Counted from the stretch's first letter, positions 43,841 to 53,373 are shown. The stretch is DNA of 64,000 nucleotides from Nocardioides humi (GCF_006494775.1 NZ_CP041146.1:2480001-2544000); one strand, 5' to 3'. The notes: generated by a model from the letters alone, not told the origin. Numbers and translations: made by a program.

Positions 43841-45325
43841 TCAGTCGTCGACCGGCGTGATCCGCCGCGGCATGAGCAGCCCGGCCGCCACGAGGCCGAC
43901 GGCCGCGGCGGTCACGGCGAGGAAGACGGTGTGCAGCGCCGGGTCCAGCACGTCGACGGGCAGCGCCTCCAGGTCGACGTCGCCCGCCGCGCGGCCACCG
44001 CCGAGACGCGAGGCCACGACGCCGTTGGCGACCGCGCCGAAGATCGCGACCCCGACCGCGCTGCCGACCGAGCGGGCGAACATGTTGCTGCCGGTGGCGA
44101 CGCCGCGGTCGCGCCAGGTGACCGCCGACTGGGCGGCGACGATGCCCGGGCTGGCGACGTACCCGAGCCCGAGGCCGAGCACGAGGCAGCCGACGGCGAG
44201 CAGCCACACCGGGCTGTCCGGTCCGGCGGTGGCCACGACGCCGGCGCCGAGCAGGCCGAGCGCGGAGCCGGCGAGCAGGCAGGCGCGGAAGCTTCCCCGG
44301 GTGTAGAAGCGGCCGGCGGTGCTGGCGGCGATCGGCCAGCCGATCGCGAGCGCGGCGACGGCGAGCCCGGCGGTGACGGCGCCGGCGCCGAGCACCTGCT
44401 GCGCGTAGACGGGGACGTACGACGTCACGCCCAGCATGACCATGCCGACGACGAGCGCGCCGGCCATCGAGGACCCGAGCACCCGGGACCGGAACACCCA
44501 CAGCGGCAGCACCGGGTCGGCCACCCGGCGCTCGACGAGCACGAAGGCCATCGCGAGCGCGGCCGCGACGACGAAGATCCCGACGCCGACCGGCGACCAC
44601 CAGGCCCATCGGATCCCACCCTCGAGGAGCCCGAGCAGGAGCAGGCCCGCCGCGGCGGCGAGCAGCAGCGCCCCCGGTACGTCGACCGGCCGGCGCTCCG
44701 CACGGCCCGCCCGGGCGGACGGGGTGGCCGCCTCGTCGAACCGGCGCCACAGCACGACCGCGGCCAGCAGGCCGAGCGGCAGGTTGATCCAGAAGATCCA
44801 CCGCCACGACGCGTGCTCGGCGAACAGCCCGCCCAGGGTGGGACCGACGACGGCCGAGACGGCCCACACGCCGGCGACATAGCTCTGCGCGACCGCGCGC
44901 TCGGCGACGGAGTAGATGTCGCCCATGATGGTCATCCCGCTCGGCTGGATCGCCCCCGCGCCCAGGCCCTGCAGACCGCGGAAGACGATCAGCGCGGGCA
45001 TGCTCCACGCGACCGCGCACAGCAGCGACCCGAGCACGAACAGCCCGATGCCGAGCAGCATCAGCGGCTTGCGCCCGAACACGTCGGCGAGCTTGCCGTA
45101 GACCGGGGTGGTGACGGCCTGCGCGAGCAGGTACGTCGAGAACAGCCACGGGAACTGCGTGAAGCCGCCCAGGTCGGTCACGATCGCCGGCACCGCGGTC
45201 GCCAGGATCGTGGTGTCGATGGCGACGAGCGCCGTGCTGAGCATCACCGCGCCGAGGATCGGCCCCCGCTCGCTGCGCAGCCCGACGCTCGCGCGGGTGA
45301 TCGGGCTGGCTGTGGAGACGGTCAC
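43841..45325 (-). CDS. DHA2-family multidrug efflux MFS (EmrB/QacA-like)
   Basis: About 494 residues and 14 predicted helices, the DHA2 arrangement. Motifs: STALVAIDTTILATAVPAIV in helix 1, YGKLADVFGRKPLMLLGI after helix 2, and WRWIFWINLPLG. The GTG at 45325 (MTVSTASPIT) gives a short N-tail; a longer open frame upstream encodes only low-complexity Arg/Gly sequence. A drug proton antiporter is likely; substrate unknown. No regulator is adjacent, the PadR gene being 3.4 kb away. Confidence 0.88.
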   Translation of the reverse strand: MTVSTASPITRASVGLRSERGPILGAVMLSTALVAIDTTILATAVPAIVTDLGGFTQFPWLFSTYLLAQAVTTPVYGKLADVFGRKPLMLLGIGLFVLGSLLCAVAWSMPALIVFRGLQGLGAGAIQPSGMTIMGDIYSVAERAVAQSYVAGVWAVSAVVGPTLGGLFAEHASWRWIFWINLPLGLLAAVVLWRRFDEAATPSARAGRAERRPVDVPGALLLAAAAGLLLLGLLEGGIRWAWWSPVGVGIFVVAAALAMAFVLVERRVADPVLPLWVFRSRVLGSSMAGALVVGMVMLGVTSYVPVYAQQVLGAGAVTAGLAVAALAIGWPIAASTAGRFYTRGSFRACLLAGSALGLLGAGVVATAGPDSPVWLLAVGCLVLGLGLGYVASPGIVAAQSAVTWRDRGVATGSNMFARSVGSAVGVAIFGAVANGVVASRLGGGRAAGDVDLEALPVDVLDPALHTVFLAVTAAAVGLVAAGLLMPRRITPVDD

Positions 45326-45372
45326 GTATCGCTGCAACCGGCGGCCCGCACCCGGCATTCCCCCGGGGTCGC

Positions 45373-45912
45373 TCAGGGGCGCAGCGCTCCGCAGCCGCAG
45401 GCGGCCTGGGCCTCGGCGACGATCTCCGGCGCCTGCTCCGCCCACGGGTAGGGGCTGGCCACCAGGACCGTCGGCCCGGCGACGAGCACCGTCCGGTCGC
45501 TGAGCTCGCCGTCGGCGTACGTCCTCGCCTCGTCCGCGGAGTCGAACTCGACCCACACGACGGTCTGAATCAGCTCGGGGAGGCCACCCAGCACCGACTC
45601 CGGGTCGTCGCCCTCAGCCCAGCAGTCCAACTGGCGGAAGTCGACCTGACCATCGGCACCGGTGGAGTTCTCGCTCCAGTAGGGCTGCGCGCACTCACCG
45701 CTGGCGAGATCGGAGGTCACGCCCTCGACCACGTCGAAGGCGAGGGGCGCGTCCGGGTCGGGCTGCCCCGATCCGCCGACGGCCGCGGAGCCGCCGGAGT
45801 CCTCGGACGAGCAGCCGGTGGCGGTGAGCAGAACGGCGGCGAAGGACACAGCCACAAGGCGTCGGGCACGGATCACCGGGCCATTCACCCACCGCCGATA
45901 GCCGCTCGGCAT
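45373..45912 (-). CDS. Putative secreted lipoprotein of unknown function
   Basis: 179 residues with a lipoprotein signal (RARRLVAVSFAAVLLTATGC) followed by a Gly/Ser linker. The mature part has four Cys in SGECAQPYW, RQLDCWAEG and AACGCGALRP. I recognise no family. An ATG at 45912 and a GTG at 45888 are possible starts. It is divergent from the LAL regulator with only 45 bp between them. Confidence 0.7.
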   Translation of the reverse strand: MPSGYRRWVNGPVIRARRLVAVSFAAVLLTATGCSSEDSGGSAAVGGSGQPDPDAPLAFDVVEGVTSDLASGECAQPYWSENSTGADGQVDFRQLDCWAEGDDPESVLGGLPELIQTVVWVEFDSADEARTYADGELSDRTVLVAGPTVLVASPYPWAEQAPEIVAEAQAACGCGALRP

Positions 45913-45957
45913 CAGGGAACGACCCCAACACCAGCGCTCACCCCCTAGCCTCTACCC

Positions 45958-48744
45958 GTGAAGGAGCACCGACTCGTCGAGCGGGAGACGAGCCTGGCCG
46001 CCGCCCGGTCGCGGGTCGCCGGCCTCCGTGCGGGCACCGGCGGCGCCCTCTGCCTGATCGGTCCGGCGGGTGCGGGCAAGACCGCGCTGCTGAGCGCCGT
46101 CCTCGAGGACGCGGGGCCGGCCCGGGTGCTGCGGGCCACAGCGGGCGAGCTCGAGGCGCACGCGCCGTACGGCGTCGTGCGACAGCTCTTCGGACGAGCC
46201 CTGGCCGGACTGCCCGCCGCCGCGCTGGAGGCAATCGCCCATGGGGCCGCGCGTCCGGCCGTCGACCTGGTGCTGCACCGGCCGAACGCCGCACCGGTCG
46301 ACCAGTCGGCGATCCTGAACAGCCTGTACTGGCTGCTCGACGGGCTGGCCGCCGACGGGCCGCTCGTGGTGGCGGTGGACGACGCGCATTGGGCCGACGA
46401 CGCGTCACTGCTGTTCCTGCAGCACCTGCTGGCCCGGCTGGACGACCTGCCGGTGCTCCAGGTGGTGGCCGCCCGGGACGTGCTGCCGGACCGGCGGCGG
46501 CCGGCGCTCGCGGCCGTGCTGGCCGACCCACGCGCCGTACGGTTGGATCTGGGTCCCCTCTCCCCGAACGGCATCCGCGCCTGCCTGGCCGACCGATGGG
46601 ACGCGGAGGCCGACGACGAGGTGATCGCGGCGTGCGTGGACGTGACCGGCGGGAACCCGTTCCTCGTGGTGGCGCTGGGCGACCTTCTCGCCTCGCGCCC
46701 CAGTACGACCACCGCCCACGCCGTGCGCAGCCTGGTCCCCGGATCGGTGGTGGACGCCGTGATCCAGCGGCTGAGCGCGCTGCCACCCGCCGAGCAGGCG
46801 CTGGCCCGCGCGCTGGCCGCCCTGGAGACCGCTCCGCTCCGGACCGCGGCCGCCCTGGCCGTTCTCGACATCGCGGACGCCGCGGACGCCGCGGACCGGC
46901 TGCGCGACGCCGGCCTACTGGCCCCTGAGGGCCCGCTCACCTTCCGGCACGCCCTGCTCCGCAGCGCCGTCAGCACCACGACCGCACCGGCGGCTCGCGA
47001 CCAACTGCACCGGCGGGCAGCGCTGATCCTCGGCGCCGAGGACCCGCACCGAGCCGCCGGACATCTGCTCGAGGTCGAGGGCACCGGCGACCCCTGGGCG
47101 GTCGGGCTGCTGCGCGCGGCCGCCCAGGAGGCGCTCGCCGAGGGCGCTCCCCACGTGGCCGTCGACCTGCTTCGCCGCGCGGTCGCCGAGCCGCCGGCCG
47201 CGGCCGACCTGCCTCCGGTCCTGGTGGAGTTGGGCACCGCCGAGCTGCACGCCGCCGACCCCGCCGCAGTCATCACCCTGGAGCGTGCCGGCCGGGACGT
47301 CGTGGACCCGGTGCTGCGGGCCGAGTGCGCGCTGGCACTGGCGGCGGCGTACCACGTCGGCGGCTTCTACGAGCGCACCGTGCCGCTGCTGCGGGCCGTC
47401 CTCGACGACCTCGGCCCCGAGCACGGCGACCTCCACCTGGTAACCGAGGCGATGCTGATCGCGGCCGCGCTCACCGTGCCGGGCGAGGTCGTGCCGGCCC
47501 GAGCCCGGCTCACCGCTCGCGGCGACCTCGCCGGCGACACCCCCGGCGAGCGGCTGCTGCTGATCCAGCAGGCGTCCGTCTCCAATGCCTCCACGGCCCC
47601 CATCGCCGAGGCCGGCGAGCTCGCGCGGCGCGCGATCGGCGAGGGGCTGACGCCGGAGCAGGTGGCCAGCCCTTTCGACTGGACGATCGCACGGACCCAC
47701 CTCGCCTGCTCCGGCGCGTACGACGAGACCGCGCGCCTGTGCGCCCGAGGTCTCGAGCACGCCGCACGCGAAGGCTCCGTCCCGCTGTACGCCGCCGCGG
47801 CGGTCACTCGGGGCTGGTCGCATCTGTGGGCGGGCAAGGTCGACGACAGTGCGACCGACTTCGCTGCCGCCCTGGCCCAGGCCGACCTGGTGCCCGGGGG
47901 TGAGGCCGTCCGCCTACTCGCCCTGGCGGGCCGGGCCGAGGCCCTGCTCGCACAGGGGCTGCTGGACGAGGCCACCGCAGCGGTCGACAGCGTCCCCGAC
48001 GAGATCGCGAAGGATCCGGGCAACGCCACCGGGATCCACCTGCTGCGTGCCCGCGGCCTGGTCCGGGCCGCGAGCGGGCAGCACGCGGCCGCGCTCGCCT
48101 CGTTGGACGCCTGCGCAGAGCGGCTGGCCGCGCTCGACATGGACTCGCCGACGTGGTGCGACTGGCGTTCGGCGGCGGCGGAGAGCCTCTGGGCACTGGG
48201 CCGCGCCGACGAGGCGGTCGAGCTGGCCAGGTTCGCGCTCGCCGCCGCGGAGCAGAAGGCCGCGCCGAGCGTGCTCGGCCAGGCGCTGAGGATCGTCGGC
48301 GAGATGACCGCCGCCGACGGGATCGCCGATCTGCGGCGGTCCGTCGCGGTGCTGGCGGCCTCGGAGGCCCGGCTCCAGGAAGCCCGGTCCCGGGTCGCGC
48401 TGGGATCGGCGCTGCGTCGCACCGGACAGCGCACCGAGGCCCGCGAGGAGCTGCGCCGAGGCCGCGAGCTCGCCCACCGGCTCAGCGCGCACGCCGTCAC
48501 CGAGCGGGCCAGCGCGGAGCTGGCGCTCGCCGGCGGGCGGGTCGCCCGTATCGAGGTCACCGGCGTCGCAGCGCTGACCGCTGCCGAGCGGCGGGTGTGC
48601 GAGCTCGCGGCGGCCGGATTGCGCAATCGCGACATCGCCCAGCGGCTGTTCGTGACCACCAAGACCGTCGAGGTGCACCTCTCACGCGCCTACCGCAAGC
48701 TCGGCGTCGGCCGCGGCGGGCTCGCAGCGCTGCTCGATGGCTGA
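45958..48744 (+). CDS. LAL-type transcriptional regulator (AAA ATPase plus LuxR HTH)
   Basis: Large ATP-binding LuxR-family regulator of 928 residues. Walker A GPAGAGKTALLSAV (~36-49) and Walker B LVVAVDDAHWADD (~134-146) are near the N-terminus. The middle is helical, TPR-like. The C-terminal HTH is LTAAERRVCELAAAGLRNRD followed by KTVEVHLSRAYRKLGV. It starts with GTG at 45958 with no evident ribosome site, so it may be leaderless. Its target is unknown; adjacent candidates are the divergent lipoprotein and efflux genes. Confidence 0.87.
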   Translation: MKEHRLVERETSLAAARSRVAGLRAGTGGALCLIGPAGAGKTALLSAVLEDAGPARVLRATAGELEAHAPYGVVRQLFGRALAGLPAAALEAIAHGAARPAVDLVLHRPNAAPVDQSAILNSLYWLLDGLAADGPLVVAVDDAHWADDASLLFLQHLLARLDDLPVLQVVAARDVLPDRRRPALAAVLADPRAVRLDLGPLSPNGIRACLADRWDAEADDEVIAACVDVTGGNPFLVVALGDLLASRPSTTTAHAVRSLVPGSVVDAVIQRLSALPPAEQALARALAALETAPLRTAAALAVLDIADAADAADRLRDAGLLAPEGPLTFRHALLRSAVSTTTAPAARDQLHRRAALILGAEDPHRAAGHLLEVEGTGDPWAVGLLRAAAQEALAEGAPHVAVDLLRRAVAEPPAAADLPPVLVELGTAELHAADPAAVITLERAGRDVVDPVLRAECALALAAAYHVGGFYERTVPLLRAVLDDLGPEHGDLHLVTEAMLIAAALTVPGEVVPARARLTARGDLAGDTPGERLLLIQQASVSNASTAPIAEAGELARRAIGEGLTPEQVASPFDWTIARTHLACSGAYDETARLCARGLEHAAREGSVPLYAAAAVTRGWSHLWAGKVDDSATDFAAALAQADLVPGGEAVRLLALAGRAEALLAQGLLDEATAAVDSVPDEIAKDPGNATGIHLLRARGLVRAASGQHAAALASLDACAERLAALDMDSPTWCDWRSAAAESLWALGRADEAVELARFALAAAEQKAAPSVLGQALRIVGEMTAADGIADLRRSVAVLAASEARLQEARSRVALGSALRRTGQRTEAREELRRGRELAHRLSAHAVTERASAELALAGGRVARIEVTGVAALTAAERRVCELAAAGLRNRDIAQRLFVTTKTVEVHLSRAYRKLGVGRGGLAALLDG

Positions 48745-48770
48745 TCCCCGCGACTCCTAGAATCCGGGAC

Positions 48771-49400
48771 ATGGCCGCCCACGACACCCGGATGCTGCTG
48801 CTGGGTGCCGTGGCGCTGTTCGAGCCGATCAACGGCTACCAGATCCGCCGCGAGCTGATGTCGTGGAGCGTCGACGACTGGGCCAACCTCAACCCCGGCT
48901 CGATCTACAACGGGCTGGCCACGCTGACCCGGCAGGGCTTCCTGGTGCGCCACGACCTCGAGGACGGAGGCCGCGAGGTGGCCGTCTACGAGGTGACCGA
49001 CGCGGGCCGCGCCGAGCTGGAGCGGCTGGTCACGGCGGGGCTGGAGGAGGTCGGCGTCGCCGACCGGAAGGGCTTCAGCGCCGCCTTCGGCCTGCTGCCG
49101 CTGGTCCCGCCCGACCAGGCCCTGCGCTCACTGGTACGACGCCGGGTCGCCCTCGAGGAGCTGGTGGCCCGCCTCGCCACGCCGGCCGCTCCGGCCGAGG
49201 CACCGCCGCACGCGCTGCGCGGCGTGGTGATGTGGCTGGACCTGGCCGTGGCCGAGCTGGCCTGGCTGCGCGAGACGATCGAGCTGATGCGGGCCGGCGG
49301 CCTCCGGCTCGACACCACCACGTGGACCCCGCCCGCCGACGACCCCGGCTGGCAGATGAACGCGGACCGCGAGCGCTACCGCGCCCTGCTGGACCGCTGA
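48771..49400 (+). CDS. PadR-family regulator
   Basis: 209 residues. The N-terminal winged helix has LLLGAVALFEPINGYQIRRE and NPGSIYNGLATLTRQGFLVR with EVTDAGRAELERL, typical PadR. The C-terminal part is helical (dimerisation). The ATG at 48771 lies 26 bp after the LAL gene. PadR proteins often repress drug exporters, so the drrAB-like genes at 53.4 kb, with paired dyads in their promoter, or the efflux pump at 43.8 kb are candidate targets (inference). Confidence 0.87.
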   Translation: MAAHDTRMLLLGAVALFEPINGYQIRRELMSWSVDDWANLNPGSIYNGLATLTRQGFLVRHDLEDGGREVAVYEVTDAGRAELERLVTAGLEEVGVADRKGFSAAFGLLPLVPPDQALRSLVRRRVALEELVARLATPAAPAEAPPHALRGVVMWLDLAVAELAWLRETIELMRAGGLRLDTTTWTPPADDPGWQMNADRERYRALLDR

Positions 49401-49448
49401 GACCGCTGAGGGCGGGGCGACCGGGCCGACCGGGCGCTGCTACGCTCC

Positions 49449-49612
49449 GCGTGCCAGTCAAGCCACCCGGTGGCCAGGGAATCCGGTGTGACTCCGGAGC
49501 TGACGCGCAGCGGTGTGGGTGACGGGCGGAGCAGGCATCAGCCAGCCACTGGACCCCGGTCTGGGAAGGCGCCCCGCCCGATCGATCCCGAGCCCGAAGA
49601 CCTGCTGGCTTC
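49449..49612 (+). ncRNA. Cobalamin (B12) riboswitch
   Basis: The leader before the btuF-like gene has the cobalamin riboswitch pattern: AGCCACCCGGTGGCCAGGGA, then ATCCGGTGTGACTCCGGAG, CTGACGCGCAGCGGT, a GCCAGCCACTGG arm, CTGGGAAGGCG and a closing GAAGACCTGC. GCCAG (49453-49457) can pair with CTGGC (49605-49609) as the basal P1 helix. It should turn the downstream uptake operon off when adenosylcobalamin is bound. Exact ends are approximate. Confidence 0.9.
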
Positions 49613-49645
49613 CGTGGACCGACCGGCCCGCGTGAACCCGATGGA

Positions 49646-49667
49646 CAGGCCCCGCGACCCGGGCCTG
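49646..49667 (+). promoter_or_regulatory. Hairpin in the riboswitch expression platform
   Basis: CAGGCCC (49646-49652) pairs with GGGCCTG (49661-49667) over an 8-nt loop, 23 nt before the btuF-like start. It could be the terminator or ribosome-site-masking arm controlled by the aptamer; which one is not decidable. Confidence 0.55.
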
Positions 49668-49690
49668 CGGATGACGACGGCGAGTCCCCC

Positions 49691-50728
49691 ATGCCCCATC
49701 CCACCCTGTTCCGCCCTGCTGCCCTCCTGAGCGGCGTCCTGCTGCTCGGGGCGCTGACCGCCTGCGGCTCCGACGACACCGCCGGCAGCGACCGCCCGTC
49801 CACCGGCTCCCCGGCGGAGGGCGCGGCGTACCCCGTCGAGGTCGCCAACTGCGAGGTCGACGTGACCGTGGAGAAGCCCGTGGAGCGGGCGATCGCGGTC
49901 AACCAGCCCGCCCTGGAGCTGCTCCTCGCCCTCGGCCTCGGCGACCGGATGGCCGGGTACGCCATCAGCGACGACAGCGTGCTCCCCCAGCTGGAGGCCG
50001 AGCGCGCGAAGGTCGAGCCCTTCAGCACCGAGTTCCCCTCGTTCGAGACCGTGCTCGACCGCGAGCCCGACCTCGTCTACACGACCTTCGACTACACCTT
50101 CACCGACGAGGGCATCGCCGACCGCGACCGGTTCACCGAGCTCGGCGTGCCGACGTACCAGTCTCCGAGCGAGTGCACCGGCCAGGACGCGCACCAGCAG
50201 GATGCGCTAGAGCTGCAGGACCAGTACGACGAGATCGAGGAGGTCGCGCGCCTGTTCGGCGTCCCCGAGAGGGGCGCGGAGCTGATCGCGGACCTGCAGC
50301 AGCGCACCGCCGCCGCCAAGCCCGCCTCCGGCGCCGAGGACGTCACCCTCGCCTGGTGGTACGCCGCCACGAAGACGCCGTACATCGCCGGCTGCTGCGG
50401 CGCGCCCGGCCTGATGACCCGTGCCGTCGGCGCCGCCAACGCGTTCGAGGACTCCGACCAGTACTGGCCGGAGATCGGCTGGGAGAGCCTCCTCGACCGC
50501 GACCCGACGGTGCTCGTGCTCGCCGACCTGGGCCGCGGCGGCGACGGGGACAGCGCGCAGGACAAGATCGCCTTCCTCGAGTCCGACCCGGTCGCCAGCC
50601 AGCTCACGGCGGTCAGGGAGAAGCGCTACATCGTCCTCGACGGCACCACCATGGACCCCTCGATCCGCAACGTCGACGGCATCGAGGAGCTCGCCGCCGG
50701 GCTGCGCGAGCTGGGGCTGGCGTCGTGA
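49691..50728 (+). CDS. btuF: Cobalamin/corrinoid ABC transporter substrate-binding lipoprotein, BtuF-like
   Basis: 345 residues with a lipoprotein signal (LLSGVLLLGALTACGSDD) and the two-lobe periplasmic-binding-2 fold of B12/siderophore receptors: ERAIAVNQPALELLLALGLG, EPDLVYTTFDYTF, IGWESLLDRDPTVLVL. Position directly behind the cobalamin riboswitch decides for corrinoid over siderophore. The ribosome site is weak, fitting riboswitch control of translation. The stop overlaps the next start as GTGA. Confidence 0.85.
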   Translation: MPHPTLFRPAALLSGVLLLGALTACGSDDTAGSDRPSTGSPAEGAAYPVEVANCEVDVTVEKPVERAIAVNQPALELLLALGLGDRMAGYAISDDSVLPQLEAERAKVEPFSTEFPSFETVLDREPDLVYTTFDYTFTDEGIADRDRFTELGVPTYQSPSECTGQDAHQQDALELQDQYDEIEEVARLFGVPERGAELIADLQQRTAAAKPASGAEDVTLAWWYAATKTPYIAGCCGAPGLMTRAVGAANAFEDSDQYWPEIGWESLLDRDPTVLVLADLGRGGDGDSAQDKIAFLESDPVASQLTAVREKRYIVLDGTTMDPSIRNVDGIEELAAGLRELGLAS

Positions 50729-51498
50729 GCGAGCCCGGCCTGCTCGAGCGCTGGGACCGCCAGCAGGCGGCGTACATCGCTGACCGCGAGGGCCGCTTCA
50801 CGGCCATGCTCGACGTGCTCGACCTGCAGTCCGGTGGCGCGCCGGCGCTCGTGGTCGACCTGGCCTGCGGCCCGGGCTCGCTGTCGTTCCGCGTGTTGGA
50901 GCGGTTCCCGCGGGCCCGGGTCGTCGGCGTCGACCACGACCCGGCGCTGCTCGCCCTGGCGCGCGAGGCCGGCGAGCGGTACGACGGCCGCGCGGTCTTC
51001 CTCGACGAGGACCTGACCGCGCCCGGCTGGGTCGATCGGATCCGCGAGCGGATCGGCGAGCAGCTCGGCGACCTGCCCGTGGCCGGCGTGGTCTCCACGA
51101 CCGCGCTGCACTGGCTGACGCCGGCCCAGCTGGTCGACGCCTACCGCGCCGCGCGGAGCCTGCTCGCCGACGCGGGGGTGTTCCTCGACGGCGACCACTT
51201 CCGCTACGACCACCGGCAGCCGCGGCTGCGGGCCTGGGCGGCCGAGCACGACCGGCGTACCCAGGACGCGGCGTTCGCGCAGGGCGCCGAGCCGTGGGAC
51301 ACGTGGTGGTCGGAGCTGGCCGCCCGGCCCGGGTACGCCGAGCTGGCGGCCGAGCGCGACCGGCGCTTCGCCGACCGGCCGGCCCCCGAGGCGACCGGCG
51401 TGGGCTTCCGACTCGGCGCGCTGGCCCAGGCCGGATTCGCCGAGCACGGCACGGTCTGGCAGCTCTTCGACGACTTCGTCGTCTACGGGGTCGCTTGA
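50725..51498 (+). CDS. SAM-dependent methyltransferase within the B12 uptake operon
   Basis: Class I methyltransferase of 257 residues. Motif I is LVVDLACGPGSLSFRVLERF with VVGVDHDPALL after it, and VVSTTALHWLTPAQLVDAYR gives a motif IV-like stretch. It overlaps both neighbours (GTGA in front, TTGA behind), so it is tightly bound into the btu operon. It lacks the signature of the cobalamin-biosynthesis methyltransferases (CobA/CbiF type). A role in corrinoid handling is inference from context. Confidence 0.82.
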   Translation: MSEPGLLERWDRQQAAYIADREGRFTAMLDVLDLQSGGAPALVVDLACGPGSLSFRVLERFPRARVVGVDHDPALLALAREAGERYDGRAVFLDEDLTAPGWVDRIRERIGEQLGDLPVAGVVSTTALHWLTPAQLVDAYRAARSLLADAGVFLDGDHFRYDHRQPRLRAWAAEHDRRTQDAAFAQGAEPWDTWWSELAARPGYAELAAERDRRFADRPAPEATGVGFRLGALAQAGFAEHGTVWQLFDDFVVYGVA

Positions 51499-52514
51499 CC
51501 TCCCGCCTGCGGCTGGCGACGGCCGTCGTCGTCGGCACCGCGCTGGTGCTGCTCTCGGTGGCGACCGCGATCACGATCGGGCCGGCCGACCTCTCGGTGG
51601 GCGACGTGGTCGCCGTCGTCCGCGAGCACCTGGGCGGTCCGCCGGCGGACCTGTCGAGCCTGCGCGCGGCGATCGTGTGGGAGCTGCGCCTGCCGCGCAG
51701 CATCCTCGCCGCCGCCTGCGGCGCGGGGCTGGCCGTGTGCGGCGCGGTGCTGCAGTCGCTGCTGCGCAACCCGCTCGCCGACCCGTTCGTGCTCGGCATC
51801 TCCTCGGGTGCGTCGACCGGCGCGGTGATGGTGGCGGTGCTCGGCATCGGCGCCGGCACCCTCGGCCTGACCGGCGGCGCGTTCGTCGGCGCGCTGGTGT
51901 CCTTCGCGCTCGTCGTCCTCCTCGCCTGGGCGGCCGGGTCCGGGCCCGACAAGCTGATCCTGGCCGGGGTGGCCGGCACCCAGCTCTTCGCGGCGCTGAC
52001 GTCCTTCATCGTGCTGACCTCCGCCGATCCCGAGCAGACCCGCGGGGTGCTGGTGTGGCTGCTCGGCTCGCTGGGTGGGGCCCGGTGGTCGGACGCCCTC
52101 CTGGTCAGCGTCGTCGTGGCGGCGGGGACCCTGGTCTGCGTCGTGCTGGCCCGCTCGCTCGACGCGTTCGCGTTCGGGACCGACGCCGCCGGCACGCTGG
52201 GCGTCCCGGTCGGCCGGACCCGGGCGGTCCTCCTGGTCACCACGGCCGCGATCACCGCCGTCGCGGTCGCGGCCGCCGGCGCGATCGGGTTCGTCGGGCT
52301 GGTGCTGCCGCACGCCGCGCGCGCCGTGGTGGGTCCGCGGCACCGCGCCCTGGTGCCGGTCACCGCACTCGCCGGCGCCGTCTTCCTGGTGTGGGCCGAC
52401 ACGGTCGCCCGGGTCCTCGTCGAGCCGCAGGAGCTGCCGGTCGGCGTTGTGACCGCGCTGGTCGGCGTACCGGCGTTCGCGCTCATCCTGGGCCGCCGCG
52501 GGAGGCGGGCATGA
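51495..52514 (+). CDS. btuC: Cobalamin ABC transporter permease, BtuC/FecCD-like
   Basis: 339 residues with about ten helices of the FecCD family. Family motifs are LRLPRSILAAACGAGLAVCG, NPLADPFVLGISSGAS and GFVGLVLPHAAR. The TTG at 51495 is chosen because it overlaps the methyltransferase stop as TTGA and gives a short cytoplasmic start before helix 1. The stop overlaps btuD as ATGA. Confidence 0.88.
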   Translation: MTSRLRLATAVVVGTALVLLSVATAITIGPADLSVGDVVAVVREHLGGPPADLSSLRAAIVWELRLPRSILAAACGAGLAVCGAVLQSLLRNPLADPFVLGISSGASTGAVMVAVLGIGAGTLGLTGGAFVGALVSFALVVLLAWAAGSGPDKLILAGVAGTQLFAALTSFIVLTSADPEQTRGVLVWLLGSLGGARWSDALLVSVVVAAGTLVCVVLARSLDAFAFGTDAAGTLGVPVGRTRAVLLVTTAAITAVAVAAAGAIGFVGLVLPHAARAVVGPRHRALVPVTALAGAVFLVWADTVARVLVEPQELPVGVVTALVGVPAFALILGRRGRRA

Positions 52515-53272
52515 GCCTGCGCGCGCACAGCGTCGGGTGGCGGCGTGGCGGCCGGCTGATCGTCGACGACGTGTCGCTGGAGGTGCCCGAGGGCGCCACC
52601 GTCGGCCTGCTCGGGCCCAACGGCTCGGGGAAGTCGTCCCTGCTGCGCCTCCTCGCCGGCACCCGGCGTACGTCGTCGGGCGTGGTCACCCTCGACGACG
52701 TGCCGGTCGCGCACTGGCGGCGCCGGGCCCTCGCCCGCCGGGTGGCGGTCGTCGACCAGCACGCCGACACCACCGTGGCCCTCACCGTCGCCGACGTGGT
52801 GGCGCTGGGCCGGATCCCCCACCAGGGACCGTGGCGCCCGCACGACGCGGCCGACGAGGCCGCGGTCGCGGAGGCGGCCGACGCGGTCGGGGTCGGGCAC
52901 CTGCTGGACCGCGCGTGGGAGACGCTGTCGGGCGGCGAGCGGCAGCGCACCCAGCTGGCCCGGGCCCTGGCCCAGGAGCCGCACGAGCTGCTCCTCGACG
53001 AGCCCACCAACCACCTCGACATCGCCCACCAGCTGGAGCTGCTGACCCTGGTGCGGCGCCTGCCGATCACCTCCGTCATCGCCCTGCACGACCTCAACCT
53101 CGCCGCGCAGTTCTGCGACCGGCTCGTCGTGCTGTGCGAGGGCCGGGTGGTGGCGGCCGGCCCGCCGACCGAGGCGCTCACTCCCGCGCTCATCGCGGAC
53201 GTCTACGACGTCCGGGCCCAGGTCGTCGCCGACGAGCACGGCCCGTGGGTCCGGATCCTCGGCCGGCTCTGA
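52511..53272 (+). CDS. btuD: Cobalamin ABC transporter ATP-binding protein, BtuD-like
   Basis: 253 residues. Walker A GLLGPNGSGKSSLLRLLAG, signature ETLSGGERQRTQLARALAQE, Walker B LLLDEPTNHLDI and the His switch LHDLNLA are all intact. Its ATG overlaps the permease stop by 4 bp. It completes a BtuF-methyltransferase-BtuC-BtuD operon under the riboswitch. Confidence 0.9.
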   Translation: MSLRAHSVGWRRGGRLIVDDVSLEVPEGATVGLLGPNGSGKSSLLRLLAGTRRTSSGVVTLDDVPVAHWRRRALARRVAVVDQHADTTVALTVADVVALGRIPHQGPWRPHDAADEAAVAEAADAVGVGHLLDRAWETLSGGERQRTQLARALAQEPHELLLDEPTNHLDIAHQLELLTLVRRLPITSVIALHDLNLAAQFCDRLVVLCEGRVVAAGPPTEALTPALIADVYDVRAQVVADEHGPWVRILGRL

Positions 53273-53293
53273 CCGGAGCCGTTCCCGCGGCCC

Positions 53294-53315
53294 GCGAGGG
53301 CGGAAACTCCCTCGC
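53294..53315 (+). terminator. Possible hairpin after the B12 operon
   Basis: GCGAGGG (53294-53300) can pair with CCCTCGC (53309-53315) over an 8-nt loop, 21 nt after the btuD stop. It is modest in length and lacks a T tract. Confidence 0.4.
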
Positions 53316-53373
53316 CGATGAATCGATGTCGGTGGCATGGTCTGTGCTGGGTGGCGAGCGGCGGCGCACGCGT

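Noticed and set aside
42479..45451. A 990-codon + strand frame that seems to join MarR-adjacent sequence, MFS helices and an Arg-rich tail
   Set aside because: Only the stretch at about 43.2-43.6 kb is protein-like. The rest is antisense to the thioesterase remnant and the DHA2 pump.
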